In this document: one piece after another, positions 15,548 through 21,658 of the stretch
How the letters are laid out: every line of letters starts with the position of its first letter
Position numbering within the stretch: the stretch's first letter is position 1
IMG/VR virus record: IMGVR_UViG_3300033388_003271
Location: 1 to 49,107 of that record
Reading direction: 5' to 3' (one strand)
DNA: 49,107 bases
Origin: a virus
The notes under the pieces: model-generated
Database searches by the model: none
What the model was told of the DNA's origin: nothing
What the model saw: only the letters and a program-made list of their open reading frames with translations
Made by a program: the position numbers and the translations under genes

Positions 15548-16490
15548 TGTTACTATTTTTACACCCCGTATGAGGTTGATCAAAGGTCACCCTATGAAAC
15601 TCGAAGACGAGTATATTTATGGGTCAAACCCAAGAGCTAAAAAACCTGATGGTCAAGGTGGTTGGGCTCAAATCAATGAAACACGATATGTTGTCTCAAA
15701 ACAAGACCCTGCTTTATATGGTGCTGAAGGTGTTTTTGCACAAATGGCCCAAGCAGCAGGTAGGCCTTGGCCTGAAAACCCTGAATTTGATAAAACTTTT
15801 GCCTGGAAAATTTTGGACGGTGACGCACAATATTTAGACGATAAAACAGGGCAAATGAAAAACCGACCAGATCACGCCCGTGGTTGTTGGATTTTCAAAC
15901 TAAAAGCACCTTGGTTAACTGATTGCTTTGCTATTGACCCTGCTACAAACAAACATGCAAAAATCATGGACCCGAATTCTATAAAATGTGGTGATTACTT
16001 TAATTTAAAACTTCTGGTGAAATCCAACGAAAAACCCGGCGCAACAGCTGGTATTTTCGTGAATGCTATTCAAGTTCGTTTTAACGCCCCTGGTGATGAA
16101 ATTTCACAAGGTGGTTTAACAGCTGCTGATGCAGATGCTGCTTGGGGTAATGAACCAGGCGCTGCATTGCCAGTACCGGGTCAACCTACCTATGGCCAAC
16201 CTGCGCCCGGACAGCCTGCGCCCGGACAGCCAGTACCGGGTCAACCTGCCTATGGCCAACCTGCGCCCGGACAGCCAGTACCGGGTCAACCGCCAGTACC
16301 GGGTCAACCGCCAGTACCGGGTCAACCTGCCTATGGCCAACCTGCGCCCGGACAGCCAGTACCGGGTCAACCGCCTGCAGCTGCAACACCACCGGCTAAC
16401 TATGACCCAAACTTTCACCATGGACCAACAACCGACCCAAACCAACCCCTTGTCAACGCTGCTGGATACCCTGTAAATACGGCGGGGTAA
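15540..16490 (+). CDS. Enc34-type ssDNA-binding protein (DUF2815) with PGQP repeat tail
   Basis: This 316-residue protein starts at ATG 15540 with AAGG upstream, overlapping the DUF2800 stop. Residues 1-205 fit the DUF2815/Enc34 ssDNA-binding fold: a TPRMRL start, WAQINETRYVV, AWKILDGDAQYLDDKTGQ, RGCWIFKLKAPW, and GIFVNAIQVRFN. The C-terminal 100 residues are a low-complexity tail of PGQP, VPGQP and AYGQP repeats, then a polar end. SSBs usually recruit partners with flexible tails, but an acidic tip is not obvious here. It would coat ssDNA for the family B polymerase. Confidence 0.85.
   Translation: MSNVTIFTPRMRLIKGHPMKLEDEYIYGSNPRAKKPDGQGGWAQINETRYVVSKQDPALYGAEGVFAQMAQAAGRPWPENPEFDKTFAWKILDGDAQYLDDKTGQMKNRPDHARGCWIFKLKAPWLTDCFAIDPATNKHAKIMDPNSIKCGDYFNLKLLVKSNEKPGATAGIFVNAIQVRFNAPGDEISQGGLTAADADAAWGNEPGAALPVPGQPTYGQPAPGQPAPGQPVPGQPAYGQPAPGQPVPGQPPVPGQPPVPGQPAYGQPAPGQPVPGQPPAAATPPANYDPNFHHGPTTDPNQPLVNAAGYPVNTAG
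16170..16373 (+). repeat. Tandem repeats encoding PGQP tail of the SSB
   Basis: About 200 bases are built from CCAGTACCGGGTCAA and CCTGCGCCCGGACAG units with CCTGCCTATGGCCAA variants, each 15 bases and encoding PVPGQ, PAPGQ or PAYGQ. The units are nearly identical at DNA level, so the number is likely to vary between relatives by slippage or recombination. Confidence 0.9.
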
Positions 16491-16517
16491 TCAACGACTG
16501 TATACGTTTTTAATAAC

Positions 16518-16543
16518 ACCCGTCACTGTCACAGGTGGCGGGT
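16518..16543. terminator. Hairpin after the SSB gene, possible weak terminator
   Basis: CCCGTCAC and GTGGCGGG pair fully (one G-U) around an eight-base loop, extended by an A-T pair. Only a short TTAATTT follows, so read-through to the downstream small genes and polymerase is expected. It could instead be a processing or attenuation site. Confidence 0.45.
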
Positions 16544-16563
16544 TAATTTGGGAGTGATTGAAA

Positions 16564-16728
16564 ATGAAATATGATCAGTGGCTTAAAGAATTAAAAACTT
16601 TAGCTAAAAAAGCAGGGTGTTTGTGGTTAATTGGCGATGACCCGACAGCTTGTATTGACAATTTTAACGATGGGATGAATCCACAAGAAACACTAGACGC
16701 TAATATTGATTGCGCTCAAGCTGAATAA
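16564..16728 (+). CDS. 54-residue hypothetical protein
   Basis: This small frame has GGGAGTG upstream and begins MKYDQWLKELKTLAKKAGC. It is acidic towards its C-terminus (CIDNFNDGMNPQETLDANID). It fills the space between the SSB and the polymerase. No family was recognised. Confidence 0.6.
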   Translation: MKYDQWLKELKTLAKKAGCLWLIGDDPTACIDNFNDGMNPQETLDANIDCAQAE

Positions 16729-16749
16729 CCCTATGAAAGATTTATTAAA

Positions 16750-16920
16750 ATGACTGAAGAAGAACGATTAGAGAAAGTGAAAGCTGATATTGCATCAATC
16801 CGTGCTGACTTAGTTATAGGCGTGGAACACCCTGCAGTAGCAGCACAACAAATGTGTATAGCTATGTTGGTTGTGATTGATTTAGTTGATTTTCTCATTA
16901 CTGAAGCTGAAGAAGAGTAA
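16750..16920 (+). CDS. 56-residue hypothetical helical protein
   Basis: The frame begins MTEEERLEKVKADIASIRAD and ends EAEEE*. It is a charged helix, then a hydrophobic stretch (MCIAMLVVIDLVDFLI), then an acidic tail. It ends ten bases before the polymerase start. It may be a small accessory or membrane-associated peptide; this is unproven. Confidence 0.55.
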   Translation: MTEEERLEKVKADIASIRADLVIGVEHPAVAAQQMCIAMLVVIDLVDFLITEAEEE

Positions 16921-16930
16921 CACCCACCCA

Positions 16931-18928
16931 ATGAATTACGGTTACGATTTTGAAACTTACCCCAACTTCATCAGTTGCGCTTTTAAATGCGTTGAAACTG
17001 GTGAACGTTGGTATTATGAGATTTCAGAACGTGCTAATGATTTATATGATTTAGTTAATTTTTTCATTACCCTGCGTGATATGCGCGCTTCAATGATTGG
17101 GTTTAATAACCTTCATTTTGATTACCCCATAGTTCATTTTATTTTAGAGCATTATCATGGTTGGGTACATAGCACTAAAGAAGCAATAATTAGTTTCATT
17201 TATGAATTTGCTATGACGATCATTAACAGCAAATGGCACGAACGTTTTAATCATGTTATTTGGCAACCTGTTATTCACCAGATTGACCTTCTAAAAATTC
17301 ATCATTTTGATAATGAAAACCGTCGCACAAGTCTTAAAATGTTAGAATTCAATATGCATTCTCATAACATTGGTGACTTGCCGTTTCCACCTGGTACTTT
17401 TTTACAGTTACATCAGCTTGATACCATGAAATTTTACAACATGGAAGATGTTGAACAAACCCTTAAATTTCACGCATATAGCATTGACCAAATTGAATTC
17501 AGAGCTAAGTTATCAAAGCGTTATAATCGGGATTTTACAAACTTCAGTGATCCTAAAATAGGTGCTGAAATCATCATTGACCGACTTGGTAAAGATAAAT
17601 GTTATTACTATGATCAAAATAATAAACGACAACCAAGGCAAACTAAACGTGATATTATCCATTTAAAAGACGTTGTATTTCCGTATATTAAATTTAATCA
17701 CCCTGAATTTCAACGTATCCATCAATTTTTCCTAAGCCAATCGATCACCCAAACTAAAGGTGTATTTGATGAATTAGAATGTGTTATCGATGGTTTTAAA
17801 TATAAGTTTGGACTTGGTGGTATTCATGCATCAGTTGAACCATGTAATGTTGTGTCAGATGAATATTATGAAATTGTTGATATTGATGTTGGTGGATTTT
17901 ACCCCTCTTTAGAAATAGTGAATAATTTATATCCAGAGCATTTAGGTGCAGGGTTTCCAATTGTATTAAAAACCATTGTTGTTGAAAGGCGTACTTATGC
18001 CAAAAAAACAGCCGAAAATGACGGGTTTAAATTAGCCGGTAATGCTGCTTTTGGTCAGAGTAATAGTAAATTCAGTCCATTTCTTGACCCACAGTTTACC
18101 ATGGCAACCACAGTGAACGGCCAATTACTTCTGTGCATGTTATCTGAACTGCTAATGACCGTTCAGGGGTTAACAATGATTCAGTTTAATACAGACGGTG
18201 TGACTGTAAAAATACCTCGTGTGAACCGGCCGCATTTAGATATGGTTTGCAGACATTGGGAAGTAATCACAGGATTGGAACTTGAAAGCGTTAATTATCA
18301 TTCTATGAAAATTAGAGACGTTGGTAATTACATAGGTGTTTTTGAAGACGGGTCTACTAAAGATAAAGGCGCTTATGTATCAGCACACCCTGATAAGCAA
18401 ACACCAAAGGCTTGGCATAAAGACCTTGGTGGTTATATCATCCCTAAAGCAGCTAAAGCAGTCTTAGTTGATGGTGTTAACCTGGTTGAATATATAACCT
18501 CACCAGAACGTGACGTATTTGATTTTATGATGCGAACAAAGACACCTTACTCGTCTAAGCTGATGTATACGGGTGGTGATGGTGTTCAGCACCCACAACA
18601 GAAGGTTACCCGTTACCACATAGCCCATGACGGGGGTTATCTGGTCAAACACTCCCCACCAACGTCTCCCCACACTGTAGGCACCTTTAAAAAGGCTCAA
18701 AAGATCACAGACGCGCAATATTTTCAATATGATCCCATGGTGTGGAATGAAGCAGTCCATACAAAGAAGAAAAGCATTAACGGCACCAGGGAAGATAGAA
18801 TAAATGCAGGTTGGCAAGTCGCTATTTGTAACAACATGGATGACTTCAACCCTGCTAACTTGAACCACGCTTACTATATAGCTGAAGCTCGTAAGCTAAT
18901 TGACCCAATTTTGAAAAGGACTATTTGA
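16931..18928 (+). CDS. Family B DNA polymerase with 3'-5' exonuclease
   Basis: At 665 residues, with ATG 16931 chosen so that the exonuclease motif lies at the extreme N-terminus, this protein has exo I YDFETY (Asp6, Glu8), exo II GFNNLHFD (about 58-65) and exo III YNMEDV. Polymerase motif A is DIDVGGFYPSL (about 318), motif B is KLAGNAAFGQSN (about 366), and motif C is FNTDGV (about 419), where the usual DTD is NTD. About 240 residues follow motif C. It should be the replicative polymerase. Its last 57 bases recur at 19656. Confidence 0.92.
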   Translation: MNYGYDFETYPNFISCAFKCVETGERWYYEISERANDLYDLVNFFITLRDMRASMIGFNNLHFDYPIVHFILEHYHGWVHSTKEAIISFIYEFAMTIINSKWHERFNHVIWQPVIHQIDLLKIHHFDNENRRTSLKMLEFNMHSHNIGDLPFPPGTFLQLHQLDTMKFYNMEDVEQTLKFHAYSIDQIEFRAKLSKRYNRDFTNFSDPKIGAEIIIDRLGKDKCYYYDQNNKRQPRQTKRDIIHLKDVVFPYIKFNHPEFQRIHQFFLSQSITQTKGVFDELECVIDGFKYKFGLGGIHASVEPCNVVSDEYYEIVDIDVGGFYPSLEIVNNLYPEHLGAGFPIVLKTIVVERRTYAKKTAENDGFKLAGNAAFGQSNSKFSPFLDPQFTMATTVNGQLLLCMLSELLMTVQGLTMIQFNTDGVTVKIPRVNRPHLDMVCRHWEVITGLELESVNYHSMKIRDVGNYIGVFEDGSTKDKGAYVSAHPDKQTPKAWHKDLGGYIIPKAAKAVLVDGVNLVEYITSPERDVFDFMMRTKTPYSSKLMYTGGDGVQHPQQKVTRYHIAHDGGYLVKHSPPTSPHTVGTFKKAQKITDAQYFQYDPMVWNEAVHTKKKSINGTREDRINAGWQVAICNNMDDFNPANLNHAYYIAEARKLIDPILKRTI

Positions 18929-18932
18929 CATG
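18872..18932 (+). repeat. Polymerase 3'-end boundary repeat, copy 1
   Basis: These 61 bases run from within the polymerase C-terminus through its TGA to the ATG of the next gene. They recur at 19656-19716 with two differences (GAC/GAT and TTG/TTA), both synonymous in the polymerase frame. This copy is the one still attached to the polymerase gene. Confidence 0.95.
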
Positions 18933-19316
18933 ACCAGTAACATAAAACCACAAGACTTACGACATATTGCGAAATCTAAAACAGTGAGTAAAGACGTATT
19001 ACGTAACGGGTGTGATGAGGCAGCAGGTGAACTTGAGGAATCACAACGCTATAAACAAGATTTCTTTGACGTGTTTCACTGCATTATTGACGGTGCTGGT
19101 CACAAGAATGAATTTGCCATTAAATGGCGTAGTGAAGAAATCACCATTTTAGAAGCTGTTGACGGTTATGTTGACGAACTGAAAGAAACGATTGAAAAAT
19201 TGAAAACGGGTATTGATCAAGAACGTGAAGAATGTGCTAATATAGCAGACGCTATTGACAGTAAACGCGGTAATGAAGCTGAAATTGCAAAAGCTATTCG
19301 CAGCCGGAGTAAATAA
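18930..19316 (+). CDS. Hypothetical helical protein in the repeat-flanked block
   Basis: This 128-residue protein uses the ATG at the end of boundary repeat copy 1. It is highly charged and probably coiled-coil over residues 75-128 (VDELKETIEKLKTGIDQER). No family was recognised. It is the first of three small genes lying between the two polymerase-end repeats. Confidence 0.65.
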   Translation: MTSNIKPQDLRHIAKSKTVSKDVLRNGCDEAAGELEESQRYKQDFFDVFHCIIDGAGHKNEFAIKWRSEEITILEAVDGYVDELKETIEKLKTGIDQEREECANIADAIDSKRGNEAEIAKAIRSRSK

Positions 19317-19317
19317 T

Positions 19318-19488
19318 ATGACTGTAGGTAGCCATTACGGCCTTCTAAGTCTGTTGATGCTTTTGATAGGTATTGCAGACGGTGATGACCCTATTAGATG
19401 TGTTTTTGGTGTAATGGTTCACTTGTGGTTTATTAGAGCCGTAGAAAATTTCTTATCTAACCAAATCAAACTTCACAGGGGTAAATAA
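19318..19488 (+). CDS. 56-residue membrane protein
   Basis: ATG 19318 has GGAG eight bases upstream. The product begins MTVGSHYGLLSLLMLLIGIA and has a second hydrophobic stretch (CVFGVMVHLWFI) before a basic end. Two short membrane spans are plausible. Small two-span phage proteins can be holin-like or superinfection-related, but the location in the replication operon does not favour a lysis role. Confidence 0.6.
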   Translation: MTVGSHYGLLSLLMLLIGIADGDDPIRCVFGVMVHLWFIRAVENFLSNQIKLHRGK

Positions 19489-19489
19489 T

Positions 19490-19648
19490 ATGACGTTAGA
19501 TGAATTTATTGATGAAGAGTAAAAACGTCTTCAAACATTTAAGGAATTTTGGGTATCAGAAAGTTTAAAACATCCAGAGAATTACCCAAGTGAATTTGGT
19601 CCTGGTGAATGGGATGAACAACTTTTAGCTTTTAATAATTTTAATTAA
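19490..19648 (+). pseudogene. Small phage gene interrupted by an in-frame ochre
   Basis: Reading MTLDEFIDEE, then TAA (19520-19522), the same frame continues KRLQTFKEFWVSESLKHPEN and ends GEWDEQLLAFNNFN*. The intact form (about 52 residues, DEF...E.RL..F..W....PE..P....GEWDEQ) is a familiar small phage protein of unknown function. A CAA or GAA to TAA change is the likely lesion. No in-frame ATG follows the stop, so the rest would not be made without read-through. Confidence 0.75.
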
Positions 19649-19655
19649 GGACACG

Positions 19656-19716
19656 TACTATATAGCTGAAGCTCGTAAGCTAATTGATCCAATTTTAAAA
19701 AGGACTATTTGACATG
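19656..19716 (+). repeat. Polymerase 3'-end boundary repeat, copy 2
   Basis: This is a 59/61-identical copy of 18872-18932. It sits between the ochre-broken gene and the gene at 19714, whose ATG is the last codon of the repeat. It carries the polymerase C-terminal coding sequence out of context. The start codon for 19714 thus lies in exactly the setting used by 18930 after the real polymerase. Confidence 0.95.
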
Positions 19717-20127
19717 GGTACTATACTATCGTGCGAAGAAGAAATTTGTAATATTCGAATTATTGACGCTAAGTCTAAACCCCGTAAAGCTGTATCTGTG
19801 GTGGCGCGAGGCGATTATGTGTTCACGAAAATCAACGATAACTCGGTGATCGTATCAAAGCGATTAAATAAAGAAAAATGGGCTTTTCCACCATCGATGA
19901 CTGGTTGGGGTTTTAGTTGGATTCCCACCACTCTCAAGGCATTAGTGTTATTAAAAATGATTTCACCTGGTGTCGTTAAAAAACACGAAGAATTTTGTGC
20001 TGATAAAGACGCTATCAGAGAGTTAGGATATAGCAAAGACGCTTTTGAACGTTTATATAAAACCCACGGCAAGGATGTATTAAAGACGTGGTTTGACGGT
20101 CTGGTTGTTATATCAAAACAGGATTAA
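19714..20127 (+). CDS. Hypothetical protein downstream of boundary repeat copy 2
   Basis: This is a 137-residue protein with no recognised family. The first half is beta-rich with basic patches (NIRIIDAKSKPRKAVSVVA); the second half is helical (IRELGYSKDAFERLYKTHG). Because it follows a copy of the polymerase 3' end, it was probably the polymerase's direct neighbour before the block at 18930-19655 was added, or in a related donor genome. Confidence 0.65.
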   Translation: MGTILSCEEEICNIRIIDAKSKPRKAVSVVARGDYVFTKINDNSVIVSKRLNKEKWAFPPSMTGWGFSWIPTTLKALVLLKMISPGVVKKHEEFCADKDAIRELGYSKDAFERLYKTHGKDVLKTWFDGLVVISKQD

Positions 20128-20132
20128 TTAAT

Positions 20133-20465
20133 ATGCCTTTACCAGTGATCTTAGAAAGCCCCTACAGTGGTAATGTTGATTTAAACACTAGATACGCACG
20201 AGCATGTTTAAAAGATAGCCTGTCACGTAATGAAGCCCCTATTGCATCACATTTATTATACACTCAAGAGGGTGTTTTAGATGATAATAACCCTGAAGAC
20301 CGTAAACTTGGTATTGAAGCCGGTCTAGCCTGGTGTCACTTAGCTGAACGAACAGTTGTTTATATAGACCTTGGTATCACTGAAGGTATGACAGAGGGTA
20401 TTGAACGTGCTGAAAGCTTCAATAAAGTTATTATTACAAGATCGTTACCTGAATGGGGTGATTGA
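20133..20465 (+). CDS. DUF7768-like protein (nucleoside deoxyribosyltransferase-like)
   Basis: This 110-residue protein matches a widespread phage family. It has an ILESPYSGNVDLNTRYARAC start, SRNEAPIASHLLYTQEGVLD, an RKLGIEAGLAW helix, VVYIDLGITEGM, and a final GIERAE...RSLPEW. The fold is related to DUF4406/nucleoside 2-deoxyribosyltransferase-like proteins, hinting at nucleotide salvage. Activity cannot be read from the sequence. It is the last gene of the plus operon, facing the late operon end-on. Confidence 0.75.
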   Translation: MPLPVILESPYSGNVDLNTRYARACLKDSLSRNEAPIASHLLYTQEGVLDDNNPEDRKLGIEAGLAWCHLAERTVVYIDLGITEGMTEGIERAESFNKVIITRSLPEWGD

Positions 20466-20522
20466 GATGGTAGATACACCTGATGTAATTAATAGCACCC
20501 TTGAGTTTACAGGGTCTGTTAA

Positions 20523-20834
20523 TTACATTCCAGGGCCAAGTTTGTTGAAATGCCGATCGGCTAAAACCCTAACACCAATATATCTTATTTCTGCCAAGGT
20601 GTGAATAACCGGTTTTCTCCAACCTGTTTGCTTAGAGGCAATTAGATGAATTTCTTTACAAAGGTTTTTGTCAGCTTTTAACCGATCGGCACCACCACCG
20701 CCCATATGATAAGCCTCATCATGGTTGACACAGGGCTGTTTTACATCAACACCAAAAACTCTGTCCTTAACGCATGTGCAACCGTCTGACATAGAGTCAA
20801 GCCATGGAGGGGGTTTGAGGTCTTGTTTTGCCAT
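20523..20834 (-). CDS. Phospholipase A2-like protein at the end of the late operon
   Basis: This 103-residue protein has SDGCTCVKDRVFGVD, then CVNHDEAYHMGG and RLKADKNLCKEI. The pattern Cys..HD.aY..GG....R..AD..L is that of the catalytic helices of PLA2-like proteins, with His-Asp as the active pair. It lies beside the endolysin gene, so a membrane-damaging role in lysis or entry is attractive but unproven. DUF1353-like phage proteins share an HD..Y..R..AD pattern and are the main alternative. Confidence 0.5.
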   Translation of the reverse strand: MAKQDLKPPPWLDSMSDGCTCVKDRVFGVDVKQPCVNHDEAYHMGGGGADRLKADKNLCKEIHLIASKQTGWRKPVIHTLAEIRYIGVRVLADRHFNKLGPGM

Positions 20835-20870
20835 TATTTACACCTTTAAATAAAATTACGCCACCTGTTT

Positions 20871-21317
20871 TCATGATAGAGCCATCCTTACACCAGTTTT
20901 AATAACTTGTTCATAATAGGGTTGCACCCCGTTTTCATGCTTAATTATACTTTTAGCTAAAATCACCAGAGTATCAAAATCATCAACGTCAATTTCTTCA
21001 CCCGTCTCAACGTCTAATAATTCACGAACATGATTTACATATGCATCAGTATCATTTTCAACAGGTGGTGCCCAACGGTCAATAATTTCTTGAACAGTGT
21101 CGATTACACTACCGTCTGCAGCTTTGCGCTTGTGGTGGTAAGTCAGCAGGATTTTACATAACGCTCGTATACCGTCAACAGGTGTTGCAAAAGTCGTAAA
21201 CCGAGGGAAGGTAAGGTTTTCCAAACCAACTTCACCTAGCCACGGATCACGATCAAATGCGGTTTGGTTAAAATCGATGTTACCAGGGTTGTTATTTCTA
21301 ATACCGCGTGCAGTCAT
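20871..21317 (-). CDS. Putative endolysin/virion lysozyme (RGIRNNNPGNI type)
   Basis: This 148-residue protein starts at ATG 21317, preceded by GAGGTG. It begins MTARGIRNNNPGNIDF, followed by FTTFATPVDGIRALCKILLT and DRWAPPVENDTDAYV. That is the signature of a family of phage peptidoglycan-degrading enzymes found as endolysins or virion lysozymes. It has no signal peptide or membrane span, so a holin would be needed if it acts in lysis. Confidence 0.75.
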   Translation of the reverse strand: MTARGIRNNNPGNIDFNQTAFDRDPWLGEVGLENLTFPRFTTFATPVDGIRALCKILLTYHHKRKAADGSVIDTVQEIIDRWAPPVENDTDAYVNHVRELLDVETGEEIDVDDFDTLVILAKSIIKHENGVQPYYEQVIKTGVRMALS

Positions 21318-21325
21318 TACGCACC

Positions 21326-21658
21326 TCAAACAGTTTTTATTAATGTTGGTAAAATAGGTATGGGTGATTCAGCGCCTGTGATAGGGTTATTTGACGCGTC
21401 ACGTACTTCAAACTCAATTCTATAATTACCCTCTAAACCAATTGAATCAGCTTCATCAATCAATACCGTGAATTGGGTTGCTGATATGACAGTCACACCG
21501 TCATTCAATGTTTTTGTAAAATCAGGAACAGCTTCAAACCCAAAAGCTTTTAATTTAGATAAACCCACAGTGATTTTAGACGCATCATTTAAATCAAAAT
21601 CTGCAGGACCTGTGACCGTAAAAGTAAAAGGGTCACCTTGAAACCATTGGTCTAACAT
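21326..21658 (-). CDS. Hypothetical tail-associated beta protein
   Basis: This 110-residue protein is almost all beta strands (FTFTVTGPADFDLNDA, ITVGLSKLKAF, YRIEFEVRD) and resembles the N-terminal domain of baseplate upper proteins or other Ig-like fibre accessories. It starts inside the previous stop by the ATGTTAG overlap. It lies between a fibre protein and the endolysin. Confidence 0.55.
   Translation of the reverse strand: MLDQWFQGDPFTFTVTGPADFDLNDASKITVGLSKLKAFGFEAVPDFTKTLNDGVTVISATQFTVLIDEADSIGLEGNYRIEFEVRDASNNPITGAESPIPILPTLIKTV

Noticed and set aside
16116-16445. Long antisense frames across the SSB tail
   Set aside because: They come from the 15-bp tandem repeats, which keep several frames open at once.
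11311-19522. Stop-codon reassignment as the reason for in-frame TAG and TAA
   Set aside because: TAG ends the VRR-NUC gene, the 23242 gene and the four ATGTTAG junctions, and TAA ends most genes. Two different stops are affected, once each, which fits point mutations better.
20466-20604. 45-codon plus-strand frame MVDTPDVINS after the DUF7768 gene
   Set aside because: It starts close to the previous stop but overlaps the convergent PLA2-like gene by about 80 bases, has only a weak ribosome site and no recognisable product. Not kept as a gene.
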